Counted from the stretch's first letter, positions 39,848 to 49,813 are shown. The stretch: DNA of 51,364 nt from Nemertoderma westbladi (GCA_032718475.1 JAUCBJ010005124.1:1-51364), one strand, 5' to 3'. The notes: generated by a model not told the origin, from the sequence alone. Numbers and translations: made by a program.

Positions 39848-40177
39848 AAAATTTCTCAGTTTTCTGAAAAAGCCAGGAAAGTTTTAAGCTCAATTGATAT
39901 TAATGCTTCTGATAATAGTATTCATCTCTTAGATTACAACCTGAAAGTTGAGCATGAGGGAAAATTAATCAATATCTTACTATTATCCATGATAGAGGGG
40001 TTAATTGTTATTACACAATACAACGAAGCTGGTGAAAAGTTTGAAATTTGGCTAAATCGGCATAATCCCTACGAAATTATGTCTTTCTTTATTGTAATGA
40101 TTTCAAAAGAATCCTTTGTCGAAACTGAAGAATCAACAGATAATGTTGAATATGTTGATAATATCATTGATTCTTGA
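39848..40177 (+). CDS. Unknown protein at the left of the Polinton-like block
   Basis: Open from an acceptor-like CTATTTCTCAG to TGA; 109 codons. Reads SEKARKVLSSIDINASDNSI, NLKVEHEGKLINILLLSMIE, NEAGEKFEIWLNRHNPYEIM and an acidic C-terminus (ETEESTDNVEYVDNIIDS). The first ATG in frame (39989) would give only 62 residues, so an upstream exon is likely. Unknown function; association with the Polinton genes is by position, strand and composition only. Confidence 0.4.
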   Translation, partial: KISQFSEKARKVLSSIDINASDNSIHLLDYNLKVEHEGKLINILLLSMIEGLIVITQYNEAGEKFEIWLNRHNPYEIMSFFIVMISKESFVETEESTDNVEYVDNIIDS

Positions 40178-40322
40178 CTTTTCCCCCTATATTATAAATA
40201 TTTTATGATTATTTTTAAAATTTTGATCTTTTTAATTATGAAAAAAAATCAAATTTTAAATAATCGAAAATTGTAGTAGTATTTGTATATACAGTATATC
40301 AGATTTGTTTGTTGTGTATTGA

Positions 40323-40771
40323 GGTAATTATTTTCAATTTACTTTAAAATTTGGAAAATGGATATTTTTGCAACATCGAGATTATTATAAATGTGAAAAT
40401 AAACATGCAACTTGTGTACAATGTATTGTACAATATTCCGAAATGAATAATTATTGTTCTAAAATTTGTCCTATTTGTCGCGCGCCCATATCTAAGTTAA
40501 ATATGAAATTGGCGAGATACCAACCCTATTATTGGAAAGAGCTACGAAATATAACTTATATTTCTGCGGAAAGTAATGATCCTGGAGATTTATTTACAAT
40601 ATTGGAGAATATTTTTTATAGAAATGTAGTACGACGGTGTTGCTACTATATTCCTTATTTTTTTAGTAGCAAACATAAAAAAATCATTAGCGCGAAATTC
40701 CCGGGAGGTGATTTCCAAACCGCCGATGTTACCTATCATTATTTCGCGTATAAAGATGCTCACCATGCTTG
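40323..40771 (+). pseudogene. RING-like zinc protein remnant
   Basis: The frame is open from 40323 with no ATG before the motif. It holds the second part of a RING finger: YKCENKHATCVQC ... CPICRAPI (C-x-x-x-H-x2-C-x2-C ... C-x2-C), but the first C-x2-C pair expected upstream is absent. An ATG at 40358 is in another frame and reaches a stop after 10 codons, so a frameshift or lost exon is likely. Residues after the RING (NMKLARYQPYYWKELRNITY, KIISAKFPGGDFQ) are unknown. RING proteins occur in many large DNA viruses and in some Polinton-like elements. Confidence 0.5.
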
Positions 40772-40991
40772 AAATTACATTGAAAATGAGTCTATACTAT
40801 AATTGGAAATAGCACCTTTTGTTGCAGCGAGCGTCACATACTGTAGTTGTGTCATATGTTAATTAAATATACAGTACTCTAATATTGTAGTTGCATCAAT
40901 TATTGTTATATACATAGTAATGGTGATGGTTTATTGATATTTATATTATATTATATTATATTGTATTGTTGATATATCTTAATAATAATAA

Positions 40992-41678
40992 ATGGCTGAC
41001 TTTAATTCAGGTCCATATAATTTAAACTTTCAAATGGGAACGAGTATGATAATTTCTGGCCCATCTGGTTCCGGAAAGTCTACATTTGTCGGCAATTTAA
41101 TTAAACACAAGAATGGTTGTTTCAACGAACCCCCCTTGCGAGTATTGTATTGTTACGGGAGCAATCCCCCAACTATTCCTGGTATTACACACCTTTACAA
41201 AGGTTTGCCTGAAAATATAGATAGTTTAGTGAATAGTCGAGATTTATTAATTATAGATGATTTATTAACAGAAACTGAGTCCAGTACAGCTTTAACTGTA
41301 TTGTTTACTAAGGTAGCTCATCATTCTAATATATTTATTTGTTTTATAACGCAAAACATGTTTTATGGTGGGAAGCATAACCGCACAAGATCAATTAATA
41401 GCCATACCTTAGTATTAATGAAAAATCCGCGAGACAGTTTATCGGTTTTAAATTTCGCGAAGCAGATGTTACCAGGGCAGACCAAATTTTTAGTAGATTC
41501 CTATCAAGATGCGACTATTGAACCATTTTCATATTTCTTAATTGATTTACGACAGGAAACACCCGAACATTTAAGATTTAGATCGGATATATTTTGTAAT
41601 CATAATTGTTGCATTAAAAATTACATTGACTATAAACGTAGCGAAAATAATAATAATAATAATAATAATAATAATTAA
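40992..41678 (+). CDS. Polinton/adintovirus-type packaging ATPase
   Basis: 228 codons from ATG. Walker A is GPSGSGKST (~res 22-30); Walker B is LLIIDDLL (~res 85-92). It is followed by FICFITQNMFYGGKHNRTRS and LVLMKNPRDSLSVLNFAKQM, the signature arrangement of FtsK/HerA-type genome-packaging ATPases of Polintons and adenovirus-like elements. Length is normal for the family. It would power DNA packaging into a capsid. The C-terminus ends in ten Asn encoded by an AAT microsatellite, presumably a later expansion. The frame is intact, with all key motifs present. Confidence 0.9.
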   Translation: MADFNSGPYNLNFQMGTSMIISGPSGSGKSTFVGNLIKHKNGCFNEPPLRVLYCYGSNPPTIPGITHLYKGLPENIDSLVNSRDLLIIDDLLTETESSTALTVLFTKVAHHSNIFICFITQNMFYGGKHNRTRSINSHTLVLMKNPRDSLSVLNFAKQMLPGQTKFLVDSYQDATIEPFSYFLIDLRQETPEHLRFRSDIFCNHNCCIKNYIDYKRSENNNNNNNNNN

Positions 41679-41711
41679 TATTTTGTAACAATTTTCAATA
41701 ATGTTGCAACA

Positions 41712-42085
41712 ATGAATAGAAATATCGTAACGAGCTGGAATTTCTACGCAGCGCTACCCCTCAACAAAGAACTTATTTTATTAACCATACCGCGAGTTAC
41801 GAATTAATACGGCTCATTGTAAATACTACATTAAATGTTCTAAAAGGTAACGTACAATTGACCCCTCATTCATTTAGAAATATTCGCTGCTATAAAAAGG
41901 TATTAAAATCACTCAACTGCAAAACGAAAAATATATCAAGTTACAGAAAAAAGTTAAGCAATCAATCTGGAGGCATACTACCGTTTCTAATACCCTTACT
42001 CGGCATTGGTGCAAAACTCGCCGCGAGTGCTGGTGCCGCCGCCGCTGGAGCGGCTATTGCGAAAAAAATTAACCGCGGACGGTAA
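41712..42085 (+). pseudogene. Polinton hydrophobic minor-capsid-like (PX-type) protein, start frameshifted
   Basis: The frame open from 41720 reads NELEFLRSATPQQRTYFINH, then ELIRLIVNTTLNVLKGNVQL, a basic segment (YRKKLSNQSGG) and a hydrophobic Ala/Gly/Leu C-terminus (ILPFLIPLLGIGAKL, AGAAAAGAAIAKKI). The I-x-x-T-x-N-V-L-x-G-N-x-x-L-T stretch plus the GG and hydrophobic tail are typical of the small protein next to the ATPase in Polintons. The only nearby ATG (41712) is in another frame, so the copy is probably broken at its start. Confidence 0.7.
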
Positions 42086-42087
42086 TA

Positions 42088-42255
42088 ATGGTTAAAACAG
42101 GAGTAACATTTAGAAAATTATATTTAGTATCGAGTAAACCGTTAGCTACTGATTTAAAACCTCAAGATATACCTAGAGTAAATACTACAAAAAGAAAACC
42201 CTTTAAAACATCAACTTCAAAGAAAATAAAAAAATTTCAGCTGTTTTTACGGTGA
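42088..42255 (+). CDS. Small basic ORF
   Basis: ATG two bases after the previous stop; 55 codons, Lys/Thr-rich (TTKRKPFKTSTSKKIKKF). May be a short real gene or the start of a truncated one. No family recognised. Confidence 0.3.
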   Translation: MVKTGVTFRKLYLVSSKPLATDLKPQDIPRVNTTKRKPFKTSTSKKIKKFQLFLR

Positions 42256-42339
42256 TGCCCTTTATAAGAGATTTGAATATACATATTACTTGCAGTTGTC
42301 GAAAAGATGCCACGCAAGATGAGACCGATTTTAAGCTGA

Positions 42340-42585
42340 AGCTTAGACAAAAAACTGTTAAGAATTTATTTAGATCCTTCATCCCCTGCGGGTTTTGCAA
42401 GTATCGCAAAATTAGCAAAAGCCGCAAACATCAAACCAGCTCAAGCCCAGAAATGGTTGAGCGGGCACAAGACATACTCCCTTCACGCACCACGTAGACA
42501 TCATTATTCAACATCTAAAATATTTACGGGAGGGTTAAAAGATATATATATATATGATAGATCTGGTGGATATGCAGCAATATAA
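42340..42585 (+). pseudogene. Polinton-type integrase, N-terminal fragment
   Basis: The frame reads KKLLRIYLDPSSPAGFASIA, KLAKAANIKPAQAQKWLSGH and KTYSLHAPRRHHYS. This matches the N-terminal helical region of Polinton/Maverick integrases (Y-x-D-P-x-x-P-x-x-F ... V/A-x-x-W-L ... Y-S/T-L-H-x-P). The frame then leaves homology and stops at TAA before the catalytic DDE core, so the gene is truncated. Confidence 0.7.
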
Positions 42586-42894
42586 ATCACAAAATAATAA
42601 TTATAACTATATATTAACATGTATTGATGCCAGCATTATGCAGGTATTTAATTTACTCAATTTCTATATCAATCTCTATTTACTTTGATCTACGAATTGT
42701 TCTAAGAATTTTATCAACTCAACTGCAATATTTACATTCTTCTATAAATATTATTTTTTCGATATACTCAAATTCCTATTATCTTTGATCTACGAATTGT
42801 TCTATTAACTTTATCACCTCAACTGCAATTTGATTTATTATTTCTTTTTTCACTCTCCACTCTTTCTTATCTAATATGTCTTATTCTGATTCAG
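42586..42894. other. AT-rich spacer with a short direct repeat
   Basis: CTTTGATCTACGAATTGTTC occurs at about 42685 and 42783, followed in both by a TTTATCA-rich stretch; no gene seen. Confidence 0.5.
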
Positions 42895-44685
42895 ATGATT
42901 CTACCCCAACTGGCACTGGACCCCACTGGAGAAGTAATTCCTTCGAAATCAATCCGCTATATATACGACTGCACTATCTGCGATCCCCAAAGGCCACAGA
43001 AGTACCTCTCTACACATCTTCAGAAAGTTCATAATTTAAGTAAGGAAGAATCCAAACTACGAATACAAGAATTTAAAGAAGCATGGTCCCAATCTAAATC
43101 TACAAAGGTCATCAATAATCTAGAAGATTATATTTATACAGTAGTTAGGCAAATTATGGTTTCAAACAATGTTGGGGAGGGAGCTGAAGTATTGTCTGAT
43201 TGGGTTATTTTACGGCTAGGTAAAAAAGTTGATAAGGGTGTCCCAAACAAAGTTATATCATTAAGAGGCAATGACTTTATAAAATATAGAAACGTAGGAA
43301 GTCAGGCAGGTAATGGTATTGGCAACGGGAGACCTTAATGAGGGGCAGATTGCTGTAGATATTCCTTCAGCATCACCTAAACTTACATAAACTTGCATTC
43401 CCCTACCACACCTTGTTCAGTCATCCTTGCAAGGTGCGACTCTGTCCTTAAGGATAAAGGTTGTAGGAGGAACTTGAGTTTTTGGTTTTCCTCAGATGAT
43501 GCTGATAGTGAAGGAGAGATCATATGACCTCCTAAACGCCCCAGAGTGATGATGATAGTGATTGCGATGAGGTGGTAGGGAAGTGTGTCACAACTGGCTA
43601 TGACTGGGGTGCGCAATCGGTTAAGGGCAAGCTTGCTATACATGATTTTGACCTAAGGTTTGATCCAACCCATGTACAGGTTCTCCAGAAATGGAAGGAC
43701 TCCATGGTGGCGGATCAACGTAACAGTCAAAAATATGTCAAGCAAAACCTTAACACGGTTGCTACTATTGCATTCCAGTTTCAGAGGCGGTTGGGCACTA
43801 CTGATCAGGGTTTTGTAGAACTGTCAGTCTGTGACCTTGGGCAGTTGAAGTTGGTGATGGCAGAGGAGCATGAGAAATGTGGCATAAAGGGTGAAAGTTT
43901 AGATGGCCACCTGAAGTGCCTTCTGAGGTTCTTTCAGTTCAGATCTGGATCAACTGGTGCAGATGAAATATCATCTCACCTATGATCCAATATCTCCTTG
44001 GCCAGAGAGGCTATCAAGAGCTTCCACAAAACTCACCCTTTGGTCATCCCTAGAGAGACAGGGAAGGAGCTAAACTCAATGATTGAGTTTCATGATAAGA
44101 CTCCAGCAGATGCCCTGTTTCTTGTGAAGGATGAGAAAATCCTTCATTCTGTGATTGAGGCCCAGAGGAAACTTCACATAGGGTGGATTGATTGCACATT
44201 ATATTTGTTCTATGTTCAGTACCTTATGGCCATTATCATAGTTGGGGAGCACCAACGCCCTAGTGTTGCTGGAAAGATGAAGATGGTGGAATTCCATCGA
44301 GCATATAAGCCGCCCTTTGTGTCAGAATCAAGGCAGCACTTGATTTTGGTTGCTGACCATAAGACAAAGGCAACAAATAATGCTGCAGTTGTCCTCCCAC
44401 TACAGGATGATTCAACATTATTGCGATGTGATTAGACCGCGCATGCTAAAGCAAGCGGGTGTCTCACATAGCAACTATGTGTTCATCAATGGTAGAGGGA
44501 AGTTTTATGGGGTCTATCCCTCTCAGGAGATTGAGCGGATTCATGAAAGCCTCCATCTCGAGTTTAAGCCATCTGCCACTCAGATCCGGAAGATAGTTGA
44601 GACTGCTGCCTCTAAGCTATCTTGCCAAGAAAATCGAGATAAGCTGGCATCTTATCTGCCACTCTGTGGTTACGAGAGATCGTAA
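42895..44685 (+). pseudogene. Crypton-like tyrosine recombinase gene, frameshifted and 3'-truncated
   Basis: In order: a C2H2-type finger (CTICDPQRPQKYLSTHLQKV H, 42895-43338), an acidic linker, a helical N-terminal domain (YVKQNLNTVATIAFQFQRRL, GQLKLVMAEEHEKCGIKGES), then the recombinase region with GEHQRPSVAGKMKMVEF (catalytic Arg position), VADHKTKATNNAAVVL (Lys position), RGKFYGVYPSQEIERI and SATQIRKIVETAASKL (box II-type). The final H-x-x-x-T-x-x-x-Y segment is missing: the frame ends in LPLCGYERS right at the GGGGCCTTCGCGCAGCACG motif. Frames change at about 43340-43570, 43985 and 44420. Known relatives catalyse DNA cleavage/rejoining through a Tyr; this copy cannot. Confidence 0.6.
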
Positions 44686-44690
44686 TTACA

Positions 44691-44717
44691 CGTTCGTGGG
44701 GCCTTCGCGCAGCACGA
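44691..44717 (+). other. GC-rich hairpin-like boundary motif
   Basis: TTCGTGGGGCCTTCGCGCAG followed by CACGAGG; TCGTG and CACGA can pair. The core also occurs at about 12018. It truncates the recombinase pseudogene, so it is probably the terminus of an inserted element. Confidence 0.45.
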
Positions 44718-46925
44718 GGTACAGTTATGAGATACAAATTAAAATTAAGCGACTGTATCACAAAATCAGGTTTTGAGAAATTTACCCACACCACCAATCA
44801 ATCAAAGAAAGGGGGACAGTACGTGTTCACCCCTTTTAATCCCCCCCCCCCCCCCCCACCCTTCTCAACCACCAATACATAACCGTGACATCTACCACCC
44901 ACGGAAGGGTAGAACGAACTTATTTCCAATCGCACGTTAAATATGCAAAGCCAGGTGGTGTATATGAATATAATCAACGCCGTACTCGACTTAATTATTA
45001 TAAGCGTCGTTCAATCGTTGCGCTCGTCCAGAGTAAGTCCCCCCCCCCCCCCCCCCCCCCCTATCAGAAAGATTTACTCAACAAAAAATAGTGTAAATAA
45101 ATAAACAACTACAAGGATAAGAGGTCATGTGTAGGAAAGCTAATCAGACGATACCTTTACTAATATATTGAGCTGCATTGATCCATACATAGTAATGTTG
45201 GGTGATGGGGGGGGGGGGGTGAGGGGTAGGGGGTGTCTGGGTGGGTTGTTAGTATTAGGGTGCACAATATCGACGCACGCGCAGGAATGTGTTGATGTTT
45301 AATAGCACCGCATTCCCGCGTTAGAAAGCATCCCCAATTGGAATAAATAAATAAATTAAACGCGTTTCGTTATGTTCCTCGACTTATATTATTCTCTCCA
45401 CGGACGAGTTATTAGCTGCTAGACAGGTAGACCTAGTCCCCCACAACAACGGTCATACCTTCAATCAATCAATCAATTGAGCTCATATGAGCTCGTATAT
45501 TAGTTTTATTTATAAATTGAAATCTCACGAATTAATAGGCCTATTAGCTGATTAGTGAACTATCATATGTTAGACCATATATATATATTATATATTGGAC
45601 CTTATCAAAATAGCGGTTGTACTGGGGCGGTATATGTTGTTCTCTAACCCACTGCAAGCGCATTTGAGGGGCCGGTATGTTTTAATAACTTCTGGTACAA
45701 CGGGATGCAGTATTACAGCGCCAAGTAGATTTAATCTGATCAGAATATTCCGGACGCTAAGTTCATGTCATTCCCGATAAGTCGGGACTTTACAAAACTC
45801 GTGGATAAAACCGCGTGTAGCAGAGAGCAGATAAATTGGGTTGAATTGCAAAACAGAATAATATGGAACTGTAAGTGGAACTGCGGCGATTTGGGTTTTT
45901 TTGTTATGGTGAATAGTCAGCCTGTCCGCGATATGTTCAGCTGCCCTTTTTAATGGGTTGCAGGTACAAATGAAATACACATTGCAGTTACTAAAATAAA
46001 AGTGGCGCATATTATTGTACATTTACAACAACAATTATATAAATGCAATATGCCTGATCCCTATTAATGTACTTTGTACCGCCAATTCTGTAATTCAATA
46101 ACGCAAAGCCGCGTTTACTGTACAGCAGCACGTAATATATTTGATACTTATTATACTAACTAAACTAACAAACCGCAAGGCCTACTTACCGAAATAAATT
46201 AACTTTCAGTTAAATACAATATACTTGTTTGCTCTGTAAAAATTTTAATTAAAAACAATCCTGCCATTTAATATACCTAATTAGCATGGTTGCGTAAGCA
46301 GTATGAATTGGAATGAAATTGTGAAATAATTTATTTAAACTATTATGTACATTTAGATTAAATAATAATACAGTAAGTTGGCCTACAGAAATAAACATTG
46401 ATATTCGGAACAGTAAAACAATTATTTATTTCATTCATTCAACTAACCAGAGAGACTCATAGCTCCAGTGAATATTAACATCCCGACGTTACTTTAGTAA
46501 TAATATTAATGTCATTGAACCCGATACACACACACCTCCAATCAGCCAGTTCAATGGAGAGTGAGTGAATGGATGGCTACTAGCAGCAGCAGCAGTCTGC
46601 CTCTTACAAGCAAGGCTGACTGAATACCTCAAGTGTTGCTGGGAATCAAGCCAACTTGGATGTTAACCAATAAATGAGCAGTATTTAATGAGAATACATT
46701 TTTTATGCCGGTTTAATTACTTTAGATCAATTAAAGACACGATTATTAAAGCAAATCACTTGAACTAATTAAAAACTATAATAGAATGGAGTATGCGGAT
46801 TACATCTGTATATTTTTTAAGTATAATTATTGAAGTCTTATACTGTAAAACAATTAATTTCCTTTAAAAGGCAGGTTGAAAATGGTGTTTTTACCGTAAT
46901 CAACTTAATTAACTAATTAACTGCT
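44718..46925. other. Long stretch without a convincing gene
   Basis: Holds C-runs at 44841-44857 and 45039-45061, a G-run at 45207-45219 and AT-rich DNA. Two frames could be exons: 44885-45031 (RVERTYFQSHVKYAKPGGVY, with CAGA|GTAAGT after it) and 45765-45953 (INWVELQNRIIWNCKWNCGD). Neither is recognised and both are weak. CAATCAATCAATCA-type short repeats at ~45465. Confidence 0.4.
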
Positions 46926-47145
46926 ATTATCTTAGCTTCTCGAAGGCCACACGGAAATTCTACTTGGAAAATTTCTAAACTTTTGCCATACAACATGTGT
47001 ACCAAGTTTGGATAGATTTCATCAAAGATTGGCCGAGTTATTAACGTTTAAAATTGAACACGACAGAACGACAGAACGACAGAACGACAGGTTGATTAAT
47101 GGTACCACTACGCTAAGGCTCACTCACTTCGTGGCTCGCCCCACA
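46926..47145 (+). mobile_element. Single-core copy of the core-microsatellite-tail element
   Basis: A core end (GTACCAAGTTTGGATAGATT, TTGGCCGAGTTATTAACG) is followed by (GAACGACA)n at ~47058-47090 and a tail with ACGCTAAGGCTC and TTCGTGGCTCGCCCCACAT, the same tail as at 14121-14160. Core sequence differs from the 315-bp satellite but the order of parts is the same. Confidence 0.65.
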
Positions 47146-47150
47146 TATTC

Positions 47151-47522
47151 GACACAACTAAGAGCTTTGATGGTCATGAATCTATTAAATTGCTGGCACA
47201 AGGCAACCAACCAGAGCTCATTTCTGAGATCTTTGATGGCTACCAGAATTTCCACCATATTATGGATGTGGTAACTCTTTTACTTGTGGAAGAGGAAGCT
47301 GTATATACCAAAGTAGGAACTTCTGGAACTACAAGTCCAAAGACTGCATCTTCTTCCAAATGACAGTGGACCAGTCCATTGAAAGGAAAGGATGCAGTAA
47401 TTCAGCTTAAAGAGGCCAAAGAGCAACTTCTGGCCATATACTCTCCAACACACAGTGTAAAGATTACCCTAAATGATCCCTTCTGCACTCTGGTTTACAG
47501 TCCCAATCCCAATAAACATTAA
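47151..47522 (+). pseudogene. Gene fragment, possibly 5' part of the SET gene at 50.8 kb
   Basis: One frame runs 123 codons with a single TGA (47361): SFDGHESIKLLAQGNQPELI, SEIFDGYQNFHHIMDVVTLL, then after the stop LKEAKEQLLAIYSPTHSVKI. It starts at the tail of the core-microsatellite-tail element and ends inside the left arm of the 47483/50693 inverted repeat. I do not recognise the domain. Position and strand suggest it belongs with the SET-domain remnant on the other side of that insertion. Confidence 0.4.
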
Positions 47523-47556
47523 CTTGGTCGTTTTGGCGGCCAAAATGACCAAAATC
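47483..47556 (+). repeat. Inverted repeat, left arm
   Basis: CAGTCCCAATCCCAATAAAC followed by ATTAACTTGGTCGTTTTGGC. Pairs with 50693-50765 with few mismatches. Confidence 0.85.
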
Positions 47557-47837
47557 ACCAAAAAAATGTAGTGTATTCCTATGGGCTACTTGGCCGTTTT
47601 GGCGAAGCGATTCAACTCGAATCAGCTCAATCCAGACAGTCTGTCTCCTTGGCCATCCATTTGGTGGATCTGACTAAATGTCGGCTCGCTTTCATTTTTA
47701 TTATTGACAGATTGTTAACTTACCCGGCGCTGAGCCTTGCAGTACTGGAGTCCGCCCACTGAGGCATTGATAGAGTACACAGTCTTATAAAAGGAGTTGA
47801 ATGGGGCTTCGTTAAAGGAGGAGTATGTATAATAATC
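47557..47837. other. Spacer
   Basis: No gene recognised; CCAAAATGACC/TTGGCCGTTTTGGCG words extend the theme of the neighbouring inverted repeat. Confidence 0.35.
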
Positions 47838-48013
47838 TGAACGTCCCGAAATTAATTTATGGACGTCCCGAAATTAATTTATGGACGTCCCGAAATTAAC
47901 TTATGGACGTCCTGAAATTAACTTATGGACGTCCCGAAATTAATTTATAGACGTCCCGAAATTAACTTATGGACGTCCCGAAATTAATTTATGGACGTCC
48001 CGAAATTAATCTA
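47838..48013 (+). repeat. 22-bp minisatellite (GGACGTCCCGAAATTAATTTAT)n
   Basis: About eight copies, GGACGTCCCGAAATTAATTT plus AT. Units contain the palindromes GGACGTCC and AATT. An inverted unit (ATGGACGTCCATAAATTAAT and TTTCGGGATG) follows at 48051-48080, so the array can fold back. Confidence 0.9.
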
Positions 48014-48154
48014 TCAACTAATCAGAATCGTAATGAAATAACTAATTAATGGACGTCCATAAATTAATTTCGGGATGTTAATTTCGGAAATTAATTTCAA
48101 TAATACTTTTTTTTATAATAAAAATTTTTTTAAATATTTTTTTACAATGTATAA

Positions 48155-48590
48155 TTAGCGGACACTGCGGGGTGACTACAAAACAAAGACCCAATTATAA
48201 AGACCTGCATAATCTTGTTACATGTGTTAACTTTCGTTAATTGTTTTGAATCCCCCGCCACGCCTCTGTAACTTGCTCCTTTACTAACCTGCTCCTTTAA
48301 ATAGCAATGGTACATAACGCTCATTATGACCTGTATAAAACAAAGAGGTTAAGTCGCGTTACGTCCCAAAGAGCGTTAGGTTCCGAAGAGCTTTAGGTCC
48401 CATTGCCAGAGAGCGTGAGATCACATTGCCATTTAAAGGAGCAGGTTAGTAAAGAAGCAGGTTACAGAGGCGTGTTGGGGAACCAAAACAATAAACGAGA
48501 GTTAACACATGTGTTTTGTATTTGTACAGGTCTTTATTATTTGGGTCGTTGGTCTTTGTTTTGTAGTCACCCGACACGGCGGTGTTGCGT
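48155..48590. mobile_element. Foldback (MITE-like) element
   Basis: Left arm 48155-48318 (GGGTGACTACAAAACAAAGA, CGCCTCTGTAACTTGCTCCT) is the reverse complement of right arm 48424-48590 (AGGAGCAGGTTAGTAAAGAA, TCTTTGTTTTGTAGTCACCC). Spacer about 105 bp with repeated AGAGCGTTAGGT-type words. Termini and target duplication could not be fixed. Confidence 0.75.
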
Positions 48591-48680
48591 GGGGGCCACC
48601 AATGCACCCACCCACACTCAACTCCCAACTTCCTGGACACTAGGATACTGAGTGAAAGCGTCTGAAACTACTACAGGAAC

Positions 48681-48688
48681 TCCATGAC
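48681..48688 (+). repeat. 8-bp target-site duplication (left)
   Basis: TCCATGAC directly before GGGTAACAGACG; repeated at 49806-49813 directly after CGTCTGTATACCC. Confidence 0.75.
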
Positions 48689-49805
48689 GGGTAACAGACG
48701 TTTCGGTCTAAGACGTTTTGGCCTAGGACGTTTCGGCCCAATAACTGGAACATCCAATTTGCTTGTCGGACGTTTTGGCCCAACCCAAAGAGTCAATCAA
48801 TCCCATAAATAAATCAAATTGAGTTTTGCATTCTTGCAGTAATTAATTATTACACTTTGAATATGTACAGTAGGTCATTCACACTCAACTCACACATTCA
48901 TTATTTTAATTAATTAAACTGTTTGATCCCTAATCGCTATTATACTGCGCAATATAGTATCTGTTGGAGAAATGGGCTTGTATGTTATTAATGTTGTTGT
49001 TAATAGGTCATACAGTCACAACTTGTAGAATCGCTATCACTTTTTTTAGTTAATGGATTATTTTAATTAACCTCCAATAGAAAGATACTGGATTGTTGCA
49101 ATTTTAAATCAATTATTTTATATTTTATTTTGAATTATTTTATTTAACTTCAATTTTTATGCTCTTCAACTATTTTAAATATGTCATCATCATCACCTCT
49201 CCTTACTAAGAGGAAACCAGCCAAACTTAATTTCGCATTCTCTGAATTGCTGAGTTCACACAAGCCAAGCAAGCAAGCAAGTTACTGGCACAGTTATCGG
49301 TGGCAACTGATCCACCTATTAGGAAGTTTGTTAAGATCGAAGCTTTACATAAGCGTTTGTGAACGATCACTCAGCAAAGGGCAACCGGCGCTCGTTCCAT
49401 ACCAAACTTCATGGAAGCCATTGATTGGGTTTAATCTGGCAGATAAAAATTATATTCCTGAATAAATAGAATTACCTCTCATTGGTTATACTGTATACGG
49501 TTATTTTTATAATTGTGAATAATATTGATTGTGTTTGAATTTCTATTAATTATGAAATAAACGTATGTTATTGTGTTATACAGTAGCTTAATGTGAAAAT
49601 GATAATTATAATTTTAATGAATAATTATTGTGATTAAAGTACCTGGTCTTTTCATTCATTGTCAACCATTAGCCGAAACTTCCACACTGAAAAGTCCAGG
49701 GCGAATCGTCCGGGCCGAAACGTCCGGGCCGAATCGTCCGGGCCGAATCGTCCGGGCCGAAACGTCCTGGGCCGAAACGTCCTAGGCCGAAACGTCTGTA
49801 TACCC
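48689..49805. mobile_element. 1.1-kb TIR element with 8-bp TSD and GACGTTTCGGCC subterminal repeats
   Basis: Ends GGGTAACAGACGTTTCGG and, inverted, GGGTATACAGACGTTTCGG. Each end carries several GACGTTTYGGCC words, in one orientation at 48697-48783 and the other at 49670-49798 (CGGGCCGAAACGTCC), about eight copies at the right. The interior has a 94-codon frame (49181-49465) that is not recognisable as a transposase. An 8-bp duplication suggests hAT-type or a similar superfamily; non-autonomous. Confidence 0.75.
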
Positions 49806-49813
49806 TCCATGAC

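Larger units (their letters stand above)
39848..42585 (+). mobile_element. Polinton/Maverick (adintovirus-like) fragment
   Basis: Five plus-strand coding segments in a row, including a packaging ATPase, a hydrophobic minor-capsid-like protein and the N-terminus of a Polinton-type integrase. All are AT-rich and closely spaced, unlike neighbouring retroelements. Protein-primed DNA polymerase, major capsid protein, penton and protease are not in the window, and no terminal inverted repeats were found, so this is a rearranged remnant. Confidence 0.8.

Noticed and set aside
15768-40177. Homology between exon 2 of the 15.2-kb gene and the 39.8-kb gene
   Set aside because: Only an EG pair and general acidity align by eye; not above chance.
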